A stretch of 64,000 nucleotides of DNA. Source: Gammaproteobacteria bacterium. Lineage in GTDB: Bacteria; Pseudomonadota; Gammaproteobacteria; Steroidobacterales; Rariloculaceae. The notes below the pieces were generated by a model. The model saw only the letters and a list, made by a program, of their open reading frames with translations, was not told where the DNA came from and did no database searches. Position 1 is the first letter of the stretch. Every line of letters starts with the position of its first letter. Made by a program: the position numbers and the translations under genes. The stretch lies in the NCBI GenBank assembly GCA_017577365.1, contig PKRJ01000016.1, positions 1-64,000 of the forward strand, given 5' to 3'. Shown here piece after piece: positions 52,986 through 61,563 of this stretch.

Positions 52986-53993
52986 ATGAATCGAAGCGAT
53001 ACGGTGCAAGAGGCGGCGGCGCCGCGAGGCCTGGTCTCGAGCCGTACGGCGGAGGTATTCCGGCGTCACCCGAGTAATCCGATCCTGACCGTCGACGACC
53101 TCGAGTATCGGGCGAACAGCGTCTTCAATCCCGCGGCTGCGATCGTCGGAGGCGAGACGATCTTGCTGCTACGCGTCGAGGATCGGCGCGGGTTCTCGCA
53201 TTTCACGGCGGCGCGCAGCGCCGACGGGTTGAGCGGGTGGCGGATCGATCCCGAGCCGACGTTGATGCCGTCGCCCGAGACGCATCCGGAGGAGATCTGG
53301 GGCATCGAGGATCCGCGCATCACGTATCTCGAAGAGCAGAAGCGCTGGGTCATCGCGTACACCGCGTTCTCGCGCGGCGGCCCGCTCGTGTCGCTCGCGG
53401 CGACCGAGGACTTCAAGAGCTTCGAGCGGCTCGGTGCGGTCATGACGCCCGAGGACAAGGACGCAGCCCTATTCCCCGAGCGAATCGGCGGACGCTGGGC
53501 GTTGATCCACCGTCCGGTGCCGGCCGGCGCGCTATCGCTCGGCGCGCATATCTGGATCTCGTTCTCGCCGGATCTGAAGCACTGGGGCGATCACGAGATC
53601 CTGCTTCGTGCGCGTCAAGGCGGCTGGTGGGACGCGAACAAGATCGGCCTCTCGCCGCCGCCGCTCAAGACGGACGAAGGCTGGCTGATCTGCTATCACG
53701 GCGTGCGCACGACCGCGGCCGGATGCCTGTATCGGCTGGGCCTCGCGTTGCTCGATCTCGAGGACCCGCGCAAGGTGATCCGCCGCTCGAGCGAGTGGGT
53801 CTTCGCGCCGCGCGAGAGCTACGAGCGCGCGGGAGACGTTTCGGACGTCGTTTTCCCGTGCGGCTGGACGCTGGTCGACGGCGAGATCCGCATGTACTAC
53901 GGCTGCGCGGATACGAGCATCGGGCTCGCGACGGCGAATCTTTCGGATCTGCTCGATTGGCTGCGCGCGCACGACTCGCCGTACCCGGTGTAA
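52986..53993 (+). CDS. GH130-family glycoside phosphorylase/hydrolase
   Basis: The 335-residue five-bladed beta-propeller protein of family GH130 has the signature WGIEDPRIT with the likely general acid Asp109. HRPVPAGALSLGAHIWISFS, WWDANKIGLSPPPLKT and the C-terminal YYGCADTSIGLATANL follow. GH130 members are mostly beta-mannoside phosphorylases, and some are hydrolases. There is no signal peptide, so it acts in the cytoplasm. GGAAGGG precedes the ATG at 52986. Together with the GT4 gene it makes a synthesis/turnover pair. Confidence 0.9.
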   Translation: MNRSDTVQEAAAPRGLVSSRTAEVFRRHPSNPILTVDDLEYRANSVFNPAAAIVGGETILLLRVEDRRGFSHFTAARSADGLSGWRIDPEPTLMPSPETHPEEIWGIEDPRITYLEEQKRWVIAYTAFSRGGPLVSLAATEDFKSFERLGAVMTPEDKDAALFPERIGGRWALIHRPVPAGALSLGAHIWISFSPDLKHWGDHEILLRARQGGWWDANKIGLSPPPLKTDEGWLICYHGVRTTAAGCLYRLGLALLDLEDPRKVIRRSSEWVFAPRESYERAGDVSDVVFPCGWTLVDGEIRMYYGCADTSIGLATANLSDLLDWLRAHDSPYPV

Positions 53994-54027
53994 CGGCTAC
54001 GGCGAGCCGTGTGCTGCAGCGCGGGGG

Positions 54028-55047
54028 TCACAGCGCTTCGTTCTCGTTTCCGTTCCGCGGATCGCGATCGTCGCGGTCGCGATCCCGCTCGGTTCGAGGG
54101 ACGTCGATCTCGAGCGTCTGCCGCTGACGGTCGCGCATGATCGTGAGCAGCAGCTTCTCGCCGGGCTCGTAGGTCGAGAGGATGCTCATCGCGTGCTCGG
54201 GCGAGCGCGGCACGCGTCCGCCGATCTCGAGGATCACGTCGCCGTCGCGGAGCACCGCGGGCTGCATATCCGGCGCGCGCACGACGAGCAGGCCCTGATC
54301 GGTGCCGAAGTACCTGCCGAGACTCGGCGTGAGCGGGACGAGCTCCATCGATGCCCAAGGATCCGGCGAGCGAAGCAGCCCGATCCATCGATCGAGCCGG
54401 AAGTACGGCCCGTCGGACGCGATGATCCAATCGCCGCGATCCCGCGTCTCGACGCGCACGACGCGCGTCTCGCCGTTGGAACGCACGCGCAGCTCGACGT
54501 CGTCGCCGGGATCGATCTCCGAGAGCCGACGAATCACGACGCGCGACGGCGTTTCGCCTTCCACGATCACCGGCGCGCCGTCGATCGCGACGATGACGTC
54601 GCCGGATCGGATCCCCGCCTGATCCGCGGGCCCGCCGGGCGTGACGGCGCTCACGACCGCGCCGTCCTCGGCATCCATGATCACGAGACCGAGCAGCGCG
54701 CGCTGACCCGTGCCGATCCATTGACGGCGGAACTCGCGCACGGCCGGCCCGAACGACCGCTCGGACAGACGCGCGACCTCGCGCGACCTGCGCGCGACCT
54801 CGCGCGCCGCCTCCTCGAGATGCCGGCGGGCTTCGGCCAGCTCGCGGCGCGCCTGCTCGAGCGCCGAGTCGGCCTCCGCTTCGTCGCGCGGCGGCGGGGC
54901 GGGCTCGGCGGGGGGCGCGGGCGGTGCCGGCGGCTCGGGCTGGGCGGCGACGTCGGCCGCAACGCATAGCGCCGCGAGCGGCGCGAAGAGCAGGGCGGCG
55001 GCGCGCAAGCCGGTTCGCGCGGCGCGAGTATCGTCATCCAGTCTCAT
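54028..55047 (-). CDS. periplasmic protein with two PDZ domains
   Basis: The 339-residue protein has a signal peptide (about 1-36, after an Arg-rich start), a Pro/Ala-rich stretch, and a charged coiled coil (about 65-100, Arg/Glu/Ala heptads). PDZ1 covers about 120-205 (PGGPADQAGIRSGDVIVAIDG) and PDZ2 about 230-315 (GLLVVRAPDMQPAVLRDGDVI). No protease domain is present. GGAGGAG precedes the ATG at 55047. It is third in the ECF sigma/anti-sigma operon and may sense or relay envelope stress. Confidence 0.85.
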   Translation of the reverse strand: MRLDDDTRAARTGLRAAALLFAPLAALCVAADVAAQPEPPAPPAPPAEPAPPPRDEAEADSALEQARRELAEARRHLEEAAREVARRSREVARLSERSFGPAVREFRRQWIGTGQRALLGLVIMDAEDGAVVSAVTPGGPADQAGIRSGDVIVAIDGAPVIVEGETPSRVVIRRLSEIDPGDDVELRVRSNGETRVVRVETRDRGDWIIASDGPYFRLDRWIGLLRSPDPWASMELVPLTPSLGRYFGTDQGLLVVRAPDMQPAVLRDGDVILEIGGRVPRSPEHAMSILSTYEPGEKLLLTIMRDRQRQTLEIDVPRTERDRDRDDRDPRNGNENEAL

Positions 55048-55067
55048 CGTTCTCCTCCGTGAAGGGC

Positions 55068-55754
55068 TCAAAAAGCCACCTCCTGGTAGTGCGCGTAGCG
55101 CACGTGCATGAGCGCGTTCATCACGTCGACGCGCTCGCGCCACAGCAGGCGACGGTAATCGGGGTCGAGATCGCGCGCTTCCGCGTACGTGAGCGCGTCG
55201 TCGAGCAGCACGAGGTGGTCTTCGAGATTCGCGATCGTGAATGCGGTTCCCGCGTTGATCCTGCGCGGTCGTCCGTCGAGCTCGGCCAGGAGCCGCTCGA
55301 GGCGTACGGATTCGGCGACGAGCGGCGCGTAGTCCGCTCGGGTGACGAGCGTATTGCCGGTGACGCGCGAAGGCGGCTCCGCGTCTCGTGCCGGCGCGGC
55401 GGCCACGTCACGCGGCGCGGTCACGCTCGCCACGGTTGCGTCGTCGGGCGAGCGCTGCCACGGCGCGATCACGGCGGCGGCGACGAGCATCGCCACCGCA
55501 ACGAGTGCGCCGGCGAAGCCGGCGGCGCGCAGCTTCCACGGCCTCGCGTTTCGCTCCGCGGCCGCGGCTACGATGCGCGGCCAGACATCCGGAGGCGGCT
55601 CGAGCGGCGGCAGCCGGCGCAACTCCTCCGCGACGCGCGTAAGCCGGTCGATCTCACGGCGATTCTCGGGATCCGCGAGCAAACGTTCCCGGAGCGCCGC
55701 GTCGATCGGCTCGCCGTCGCGCAGCGTCAACAAGTCTTCAGTGCGGGCTCGCAT
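55068..55754 (-). CDS. membrane anti-sigma-like protein
   Basis: The 228-residue single-pass protein has a short cytoplasmic region (1-75), a membrane helix (about 76-97) and a periplasmic domain (98-228) with a helical C-terminal part (LEDHLVLLDDALTYAEARDL). The cytoplasmic part lacks a zinc HxxxCxxC motif. It starts inside the end of the ECF sigma gene (28-base overlap) with AGGA upstream, as typical for sigma/anti-sigma pairs. The assignment rests on topology and position more than on sequence. Confidence 0.72.
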   Translation of the reverse strand: MRARTEDLLTLRDGEPIDAALRERLLADPENRREIDRLTRVAEELRRLPPLEPPPDVWPRIVAAAAERNARPWKLRAAGFAGALVAVAMLVAAAVIAPWQRSPDDATVASVTAPRDVAAAPARDAEPPSRVTGNTLVTRADYAPLVAESVRLERLLAELDGRPRRINAGTAFTIANLEDHLVLLDDALTYAEARDLDPDYRRLLWRERVDVMNALMHVRYAHYQEVAF

Positions 55755-56308
55755 AGCGTCGTTTCCTTGGACTCGTCGGCGAGGAGCGCGCGGAGCCGGT
55801 CGTGAGCCCGCGCGAGCTGCGATTTGGAGAAGCTCGCGGTCCGCCCCATCAGCCTCGCGATCTCCTGGTGCGTATAGCCCTCGACGTCGTGAAGCAGCAC
55901 GACGACGCGGGCGGTGTCGGGCAGCGCGGCGAGCGCGCGCTCGAGCAGGAGCTGATCGTCGGTGCTCGCGGGCAGCGCCTCCGGCTCGTCCTCGTACTCG
56001 CCGCGGCGCGAGACCCACGACGAGCGCAGATGCATCAGGCACTTGTTGATCGCGATCCGGCGCAGCCACAGCCCGAACTCGCCGTCGCCGCGCCACGTGC
56101 CGATGCTGCGAATCACCTCGACGAAAGTCTCCTGCAACGCGTCCTCCGCAAGGGTCGGCGAGACGAGCATGCGTCGCGCGAGCGTGTAGACCATCGGCGC
56201 GAAGGTCTCGTAGAGCCGGGCGTGCGCCCGCATGTCGCCGCGCCGCGCACCGTCGAGCCACTCGGGCTCGGCCTTGGGGTAACCGCTGCCTTGCTTCATC
56301 TGCGACAT
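55727..56308 (-). CDS. ECF RNA polymerase sigma factor (RpoE-like)
   Basis: The 193-residue sigma factor has region 2 (about 30-100; ARRMLVSPTLAEDALQETFVEV, LWLRRIAINKCLMHLRS) and region 4 (about 130-180; LPDTARVVVLLHDVEGYTHQEIA). Start MSQMKQGSG at 56308; the frame upstream is antisense to the DsbA-family gene. The anti-sigma and PDZ genes follow directly. The gene diverges from the DsbA-family gene. Confidence 0.9.
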   Translation of the reverse strand: MSQMKQGSGYPKAEPEWLDGARRGDMRAHARLYETFAPMVYTLARRMLVSPTLAEDALQETFVEVIRSIGTWRGDGEFGLWLRRIAINKCLMHLRSSWVSRRGEYEDEPEALPASTDDQLLLERALAALPDTARVVVLLHDVEGYTHQEIARLMGRTASFSKSQLARAHDRLRALLADESKETTLCEPALKTC

Positions 56309-56380
56309 TAGATGCGCGAGCGGGCCGGAGGGTCGCACGACTATAATCCCCCGACCGACCGGCCGTTCGCGGGGGCTTCG

Positions 56381-57034
56381 ATGAGCGCGGTGCTGCATTA
56401 CATTTACGATCCGCTTTGCGGCTGGTGCTACGGCGCCGAGCCGCTTGCCGCCGCCGCCCGCGACGTCGAGGGCCTCGAGCTGCGCATGCATGCGGGAGGC
56501 CTGTGGCCCGAGCCGACGTCGCTCCCGGACGAGACGCGCCGCTATATACGCGACGCGGACGGGCGGGTCGCCGCGCTGTCCGGTCAGCCGTATGGCAAGG
56601 CCTATCTCGACGGGCTGATCCTGGATCCTTCGCTCGTGCTGCATTCGCCGCCGACGATCGCCGCGGTGCTCGCCGCCGAGTCGCTCGAGCCGGGGTGCGG
56701 TTTCGATATGCTGCGCGGGATTCAGCATGCGCATTACGAGGACGGCGGGCACGTCGTGCGCACCGAGACGTTGTTGGATATCGCCGAGCGGCTCGGCTTC
56801 GATCGCGAGGCGTTCGCGGAGGCGCTCGTGTCCGTGCCGGTCGACGAGCATATCCACGAGACGCGCAAGCTGATGGCGCAGGTCGGCGCGAGGGGGTTTC
56901 CGACTTTCGTCCTCGAGATCGACGGCCAGCTTTTCGGCGTGCCGCACCACCGTTTCGCGTCGTCACCCGCGGCATTCGCCGCGTGGCTTCGGGAAGTGAT
57001 CGACGCGCGCTCGGGCAAGCCGATGAAGGTCTAG
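56381..57034 (+). CDS. DsbA-family thiol oxidoreductase, cytoplasmic
   Basis: The 217-residue DsbA/FrnE-like protein has a CGWC active site (Cys13, Cys16) directly after the first strand, IYDPLCGWCYG, and a cis-Pro in GARGFPTFVLEI. There is no signal peptide, which favours a cytoplasmic isomerase, chaperone or GST-kappa-like role rather than periplasmic disulfide formation. A TATAAT box lies at 56342-56347 but no clear -35. The stop codon abuts the alkB start. Confidence 0.88.
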   Translation: MSAVLHYIYDPLCGWCYGAEPLAAAARDVEGLELRMHAGGLWPEPTSLPDETRRYIRDADGRVAALSGQPYGKAYLDGLILDPSLVLHSPPTIAAVLAAESLEPGCGFDMLRGIQHAHYEDGGHVVRTETLLDIAERLGFDREAFAEALVSVPVDEHIHETRKLMAQVGARGFPTFVLEIDGQLFGVPHHRFASSPAAFAAWLREVIDARSGKPMKV

Positions 57035-57694
57035 ATGGAGGCGGCCACCGGATCACTCGAGCTCGATCTCGAGCCGCATCATGGCGTCGAGCGGCTCGCT
57101 CCCGGAGCCTACGTGCTGCGCGGGTTCGCGTTGCCTTGCTCGTCCGAGATTCGAATGGCGCTCGACCGCGTGACCGAGGCCGCGCCGTTCCGGCACATGA
57201 CGACGCCCGGGCGGCGCCGGATGTCCGTCGCGATGACGAGCTGCGGCGCGTTCGGCTGGGTCTCGGATCAGCGAGGATACCGCTACGAGCCGGTCGACCC
57301 CGAGACCGGCAGGCCGTGGCCGGCGATGCCGGAGACGATCTTGCGGCTCGGGCGCGAGGCGGCGGCATCGGCCGGTTTCCCGGGCTTCGAGCCCGATGCC
57401 TGCCTCGTCAATCGTTATGCGCCCGGCACGAAGCTATCGTTGCACCAGGACAAGGACGAGCTCGATTTCTCGTGGCCGATCGTGTCGGTGTCGCTCGGCG
57501 TGTCCGCGATCTTCCTGTTCGGCGGCGAACGTCGACAGGACCCGGTTGCGCGCGTGCGCCTCGCGCACGGGGACGTCGTCGTCTGGGGCGGACGGTCGAG
57601 GCTTCGCTACCACGGCGTCGCACCGCTCGGGGACGCGTGGCATCCGTTCGCCGGGCCGTGCCGGATCAACCTGACGCTGCGCCGTGCGCGTTGA
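57035..57694 (+). CDS. alkB: DNA oxidative demethylase AlkB
   Basis: This Fe(II)/2-oxoglutarate dioxygenase repairs 1-methyladenine and 3-methylcytosine. The 219 residues have the iron triad His137, Asp139 (SLHQDKDE) and His193 (RYHGVAPL), and 2-oxoglutarate-binding Arg210 and Arg216, all spaced as in E. coli AlkB. It immediately follows the DsbA-family gene (TAG then ATG). No ada gene is nearby. Confidence 0.96.
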   Translation: MEAATGSLELDLEPHHGVERLAPGAYVLRGFALPCSSEIRMALDRVTEAAPFRHMTTPGRRRMSVAMTSCGAFGWVSDQRGYRYEPVDPETGRPWPAMPETILRLGREAAASAGFPGFEPDACLVNRYAPGTKLSLHQDKDELDFSWPIVSVSLGVSAIFLFGGERRQDPVARVRLAHGDVVVWGGRSRLRYHGVAPLGDAWHPFAGPCRINLTLRRAR

Positions 57695-57751
57695 GCGCGA
57701 TCGGCCGGCGCATCGTCTACCATGTCGGATGCTGCACGACGTGATGCAAAG

Positions 57752-58732
57752 ATGACCGCGCTCTCGATCCTCGATCTCGCGTTCGTGCCCGAGGGCGGCA
57801 CGGTCGCCGACGCGCTGCGCAACACGCTCGATCTCGCGCAGCACGCGGAGCGCTGGGGCTACACGCGCTTCTGGCTCGCCGAGCATCACAACATGGCGGG
57901 CGTCGCGAGCTCCGCCACCGCGGTATTGATCGGCTACGTCGCGGGCGGGACGCGCACGATTCGCGTCGGTGCGGGCGGCATCATGCTGCCGAATCATTCG
58001 CCGCTCGTCGTCGCCGAGCAGTTCGGCACGCTCGAGACGCTTTATCCCGGCCGAATCGATCTCGGCCTGGGACGTGCGCCCGGCACCGATCAAGAGACGC
58101 TGCGCGCGCTGCGCCGCGACCCGACGAGCGCCGAGTCGTTTCCGCAGGACGTGATCGAGCTCATGGAGCTGCTCGGGCCGGAGCGGCCCGGCCGACACGT
58201 TCACGCGACACCCGGGACCGGCACGAACGTGCCGATCTGGATCCTCGGCTCGAGCCTTTACGGCGCGCAGCTCGCCGCGGAGCTCGGTTTGCCGTACGCG
58301 TTCGCGTCGCATTTCGCGCCCGATGCGCTCCACGACGCGCTCGCGATCTATCGAAGGCTCTTCAAACCGTCGGAAAGGCTCGACCGTCCGTACGTGATGG
58401 TCGGCGCGAACGTCGTCGCCGCGGAGACGGATGCCGAAGCGAAGCGGCTCTTCACGTCGATGCAGCAGAGCTTCGCGAACCTGTTTCGCGGCGCGCGCGG
58501 AAAGCTGCCGCCGCCGATCGACGACATCGACTCGTATTGGTCGCCGCTCGAGAGGGCGCACGCGTCGCGGATGCTCGCGTGCTCGTTCGTCGGCTCGCCG
58601 GCGAGCGTGCGCGACAAGCTCTCGCGGTTCGTCGCGGATACGCACGCCGACGAGGTGATCGTCGCCGCGGCGATCTACGATCACGCCGCGCGCCTTCGCT
58701 CGTACGAGCTGCTCGCCGAGGTGTTCCGATGA
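57752..58732 (+). CDS. luciferase-like (LLM) flavin monooxygenase
   Basis: The 326-residue TIM-barrel protein of the bacterial luciferase-like superfamily has WLAEHHNMAGVASSATAVL, RVGAGGIMLPNHSPLVVAEQFGTLE, DLGLGRAPGTD and IWILGSSLYGAQLAAELGLPYAFASH. This subgroup is the MsnO8/YhbW-like kind of unknown substrate. An ATG at 57722 would add ten residues. The stop overlaps the ECF42 start (ATGA). Confidence 0.92.
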   Translation: MTALSILDLAFVPEGGTVADALRNTLDLAQHAERWGYTRFWLAEHHNMAGVASSATAVLIGYVAGGTRTIRVGAGGIMLPNHSPLVVAEQFGTLETLYPGRIDLGLGRAPGTDQETLRALRRDPTSAESFPQDVIELMELLGPERPGRHVHATPGTGTNVPIWILGSSLYGAQLAAELGLPYAFASHFAPDALHDALAIYRRLFKPSERLDRPYVMVGANVVAAETDAEAKRLFTSMQQSFANLFRGARGKLPPPIDDIDSYWSPLERAHASRMLACSFVGSPASVRDKLSRFVADTHADEVIVAAAIYDHAARLRSYELLAEVFR

Positions 58733-59985
58733 AGACGAACGGCACCTCCGAGATCGGCCGAATCGTCGAGGACATCTACCGGAACGAATCGCGCCGCGTG
58801 CTCGCGACGCTGATCCGCGTGCTCGGCGATTTCGATCTCGCCGAGGAAGCGCTGCAGGACGCTTTCCGCGCCGCGGTCGAGCAGTGGCCGAAGGACGGCG
58901 TGCCGGGCAACCCGCGCGCGTGGCTCGTGTCCGCCGGGCGTTTCAAGGCGATCGACACGATCCGCCGGCGCGCCCGCTTCGATGCGGCGCAAGACGATAT
59001 CGCCGAGACGCTGCACGGCGGCACGGAGGAGGCGCCCGAGATCGAGCACGACGATCTCGAGGACGACCGCTTGCGGCTGATCTTCACGTGCTGTCATCCG
59101 GCGCTGCCGCGCGAGGCGCAGATCGCGCTGACGCTGCGAGAGGTGTGCGACCTGACGACCGAAGAGATCGCGAGCGCGTTCCTGACGTCGCCCGCGACGC
59201 TCGCACAGCGCATCGTGCGCGCGAAGGCGAAGATCAAGGCCGAGCGGATCCCCTACGAGGTGCCGTCCGGAGACGAGCTCGCGGAGCGGCTCGACAACGT
59301 GCTCCGCGTGATCTATCTCGTCTACAACGAGGGCTACTCGCCGTCGTCAGGCACGGCGCTGACGCGCAACGATCTTTCGGAAGAGGCGATCCGGCTCGGC
59401 CGTCTGCTCGTCGAGCTGTTGCCCGAGCCCGAGGCGATCGGGCTGCTGGCGTTGATGCTGCTGCAGGAATCCCGGCGCGCGGCGCGCTTGTCGTCCGCCG
59501 GCGAGCCGGTGCTGCTCGACGAGCAGGATAGATCGTCGTGGGATCGCGCGATGATCGACGAGGGCCTCGCGCTCGTCGATCGAGCGCTCGCGTCGGGACG
59601 GCTCGGCCCGTACGTGCTGCAAGCGGCGATCGCCGCGGTGCACGCGCGGGCGAAGAGCGCCGAGTCGACGGATTGGGGAGAGATCGTCAACCTCTACGAT
59701 CTGCTCGAGCAGGTCGAGCCGACGCCGATCGTCGCGTTGAATCGCGCCGTCGCGATCGCGATGCGCGACGGTCCCGAGGCGGGGCTCGCGATCGTCGATG
59801 CGCTGATCGAGAGCGGCGATCTCGCGCAATACCGGTTCGCGCACGCGGCGAGGGCGGATCTGTGTCGGCGTCTCGGGCGAGTCGACGAAGCGCGCGCGGC
59901 TTATCGTCGTGCGCTCGACATGACGCGCTCGGAGCCTGAGCGGCGTTTCCTCGAGCGCCGCCTCGCCGAGCTCCACGCGCACTGA
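58729..59985 (+). CDS. ECF42-type sigma factor with C-terminal TPR-like domain
   Basis: The 418-residue protein has sigma region 2 (about 10-85; GDFDLAEEALQDAFRAAVEQWP, NPRAWLVSAGRFKAIDTIRRR) and region 4 (about 115-180; LREVCDLTTEEIASAFL). A long helical C-terminal extension (about 200-418) with TPR-like pairs carries VYNEGYSPSSG and LNRAVAIAMRDGPEAGL. This architecture defines the ECF42 group, which has no classical anti-sigma and is normally linked to DGPF/YCII-like genes. None is present here; the neighbour is the LLM monooxygenase. Confidence 0.92.
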   Translation: MKTNGTSEIGRIVEDIYRNESRRVLATLIRVLGDFDLAEEALQDAFRAAVEQWPKDGVPGNPRAWLVSAGRFKAIDTIRRRARFDAAQDDIAETLHGGTEEAPEIEHDDLEDDRLRLIFTCCHPALPREAQIALTLREVCDLTTEEIASAFLTSPATLAQRIVRAKAKIKAERIPYEVPSGDELAERLDNVLRVIYLVYNEGYSPSSGTALTRNDLSEEAIRLGRLLVELLPEPEAIGLLALMLLQESRRAARLSSAGEPVLLDEQDRSSWDRAMIDEGLALVDRALASGRLGPYVLQAAIAAVHARAKSAESTDWGEIVNLYDLLEQVEPTPIVALNRAVAIAMRDGPEAGLAIVDALIESGDLAQYRFAHAARADLCRRLGRVDEARAAYRRALDMTRSEPERRFLERRLAELHAH

Positions 59986-60021
59986 AAAAGGAAACGGCCC
60001 GGCCCACGAGGGGCCGGGCCG
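59985..60021 (-). terminator. intrinsic terminator of the ammonium transporter gene
   Basis: A perfect 11-bp GC stem (59995-60005 with 60011-60021, 5-base loop) is followed on the minus strand by TTTCCTTTTT, 33 bases after the transporter stop. It also abuts the ECF42 stop on the other strand, where no T-run follows. Confidence 0.8.
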
Positions 60022-60053
60022 CAACCCGGGCCGGTGATCGCCTGCCGCCGCGA

Positions 60054-61382
60054 TCAGCTCGGCGTCGCGAGCGAAGCGCTCGCCGCAGGCACCGGGGTGC
60101 CGGTCGACGGACCCGACGGCGCGACGGTGGCCGTTTCGCGTCCCGAGCGGAACTCCGGATAGGCCTCGAGGCCGCATTCGGAGATATCGACGCCTTCGTA
60201 CTCTTCCTGCTCCGAGACGCGGATCCCGACCACGCTCTTGATCACGAACCACGCGATGAACGAGGTCACGAACACCCACGCGAGGATCGTCACGAGGCCC
60301 AGGAGCTGCGCGCCGAGGCTCGCGTCCGGATTCGACAGGCAGACGGCGAGCAGACCCCACATGCCGACCACGCCGTGCACGGAGATCGCGCCGACCGGAT
60401 CGTCGATCTTGAAGACGCGGTCGAGCGTGACGATCGACGCGACGACGAGCAACCCGCCGATGGCGCCGATGGTGGTCGCCAGCAGCGGCGTTGGCGTCAA
60501 CGGCTCGGCGGTGATCGCGACGAGACCGGCGAGCGCACCGTTCAACGCCATCGTGAGATCGGCCTTGCCGAACCAGAGCCGCGCGAGGAGCAGCGCGGCG
60601 ACGAGGCCGCCGGCGGCGGCCATGTTCGTGTTCACGAAGACGAGCGCAACGGCGTTCGCCTCGACGACGTTCGAGACCTTGAGCTCGGAGCCGCCGTTGA
60701 ACCCGAACCAACCGAGCCACAGGATCAACGTGCCGAGCGCGGCGAGCGGCAGATTCGCGCCGGGGATCGCGCGCACCTCACCGCCGGGGCCGTACTTACC
60801 CTTGCGCGGCCCGAGGAGTATCACGCCCGCGATCGCCGCCGCCGCGCCGGTCATGTGCACGACACCCGAGCCCGCGAAGTCGAGGAAACCGGCCTCGTCG
60901 AGGAAGCCGCCGCCCCACTTCCAGTAACCCTGAACCGGGTAGATGAAGCCCGTCATGATCACCGCGAACAGGAAGAACGACCACAGCTTCATCCGCTCGG
61001 CGACGGCGCCCGAGACGATCGACATCGCCGTCGCGACGAACACCACCTGGAAGAAGAAGTCCGCGAGATTCGAGTAGTACGGCGCGTCGTCACCGCCGGC
61101 GACGACGTCGGCGACGGCATTGTCCGCGGCCGATAGCATGCTGATGCCGGGGATGACGCCGTTGCCGTCGCCGTACATGATCCCGTAGCCGCAGAGCATG
61201 TACATGATGCACGCGATCGAGTAGAGCCCGACGTTCTTCGTCAGGATCTCGGCCGTGTTCTTCGCGCGCACGAGACCGGCCTCCAGCATGGAAAAGCCGG
61301 CGGCCATCCACATGACAAGCGCGCCGCACACCAGGAAGTAGAAGGTGTCTAGCGCGTACGATAACTCCAAGACGCTGTCCAT
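60054..61382 (-). CDS. amtB: Amt-family ammonium transporter
   Basis: This 442-residue protein conducts ammonium across the inner membrane as a trimer. About eleven helices are visible. The twin histidines are in VVHMTGA and ISVHGVVGMWG. A short polar C-terminal tail is rich in Ser/Pro/Ala. The ATG at 61382 has GGAGG ten bases upstream. The gene stands alone: no glnK is adjacent on this strand, unlike the usual glnK-amtB pair. It is preceded by a sigma54 promoter and NtrC-like sites and followed by an intrinsic terminator. Confidence 0.95.
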   Translation of the reverse strand: MDSVLELSYALDTFYFLVCGALVMWMAAGFSMLEAGLVRAKNTAEILTKNVGLYSIACIMYMLCGYGIMYGDGNGVIPGISMLSAADNAVADVVAGGDDAPYYSNLADFFFQVVFVATAMSIVSGAVAERMKLWSFFLFAVIMTGFIYPVQGYWKWGGGFLDEAGFLDFAGSGVVHMTGAAAAIAGVILLGPRKGKYGPGGEVRAIPGANLPLAALGTLILWLGWFGFNGGSELKVSNVVEANAVALVFVNTNMAAAGGLVAALLLARLWFGKADLTMALNGALAGLVAITAEPLTPTPLLATTIGAIGGLLVVASIVTLDRVFKIDDPVGAISVHGVVGMWGLLAVCLSNPDASLGAQLLGLVTILAWVFVTSFIAWFVIKSVVGIRVSEQEEYEGVDISECGLEAYPEFRSGRETATVAPSGPSTGTPVPAASASLATPS

Positions 61383-61451
61383 CTGCCGAAAACCTCCGCT
61401 GGCCTGTTGATCGCTTTGCCGACGGTCTCGATGTGAAACCGCGCGCCTTTC

Positions 61452-61467
61452 TGCAGGCTCCGTGCCA
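61452..61467 (-). promoter_or_regulatory. sigma54 promoter of amtB
   Basis: On the minus strand TGGCACGGAGCCTGCA has the invariant GG and GC of the -24/-12 elements exactly ten bases apart and matches TGGCACG-N4-TTGC closely. Start would be near 61441, leaving a 58-base leader to the amtB ATG. Confidence 0.88.
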
Positions 61468-61530
61468 CTCGTTTTTTTGTTGGCACAGCAATGAGTTAGC
61501 GGACCGGGGTAGGTGAAGCACCCATTTCCG

Positions 61531-61547
61531 TGCACCAACTTGCGGCA
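61531..61547 (-). promoter_or_regulatory. NtrC-like enhancer site, proximal
   Basis: TGCACC-N5-GCGGCA matches the NtrC consensus TGCACC-N5-GGTGCA at 10 of 12 positions. Its centre is about 98 bases upstream of the predicted sigma54 start. Confidence 0.6.
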
Positions 61548-61563
61548 CGATTTCGATCGCCAG

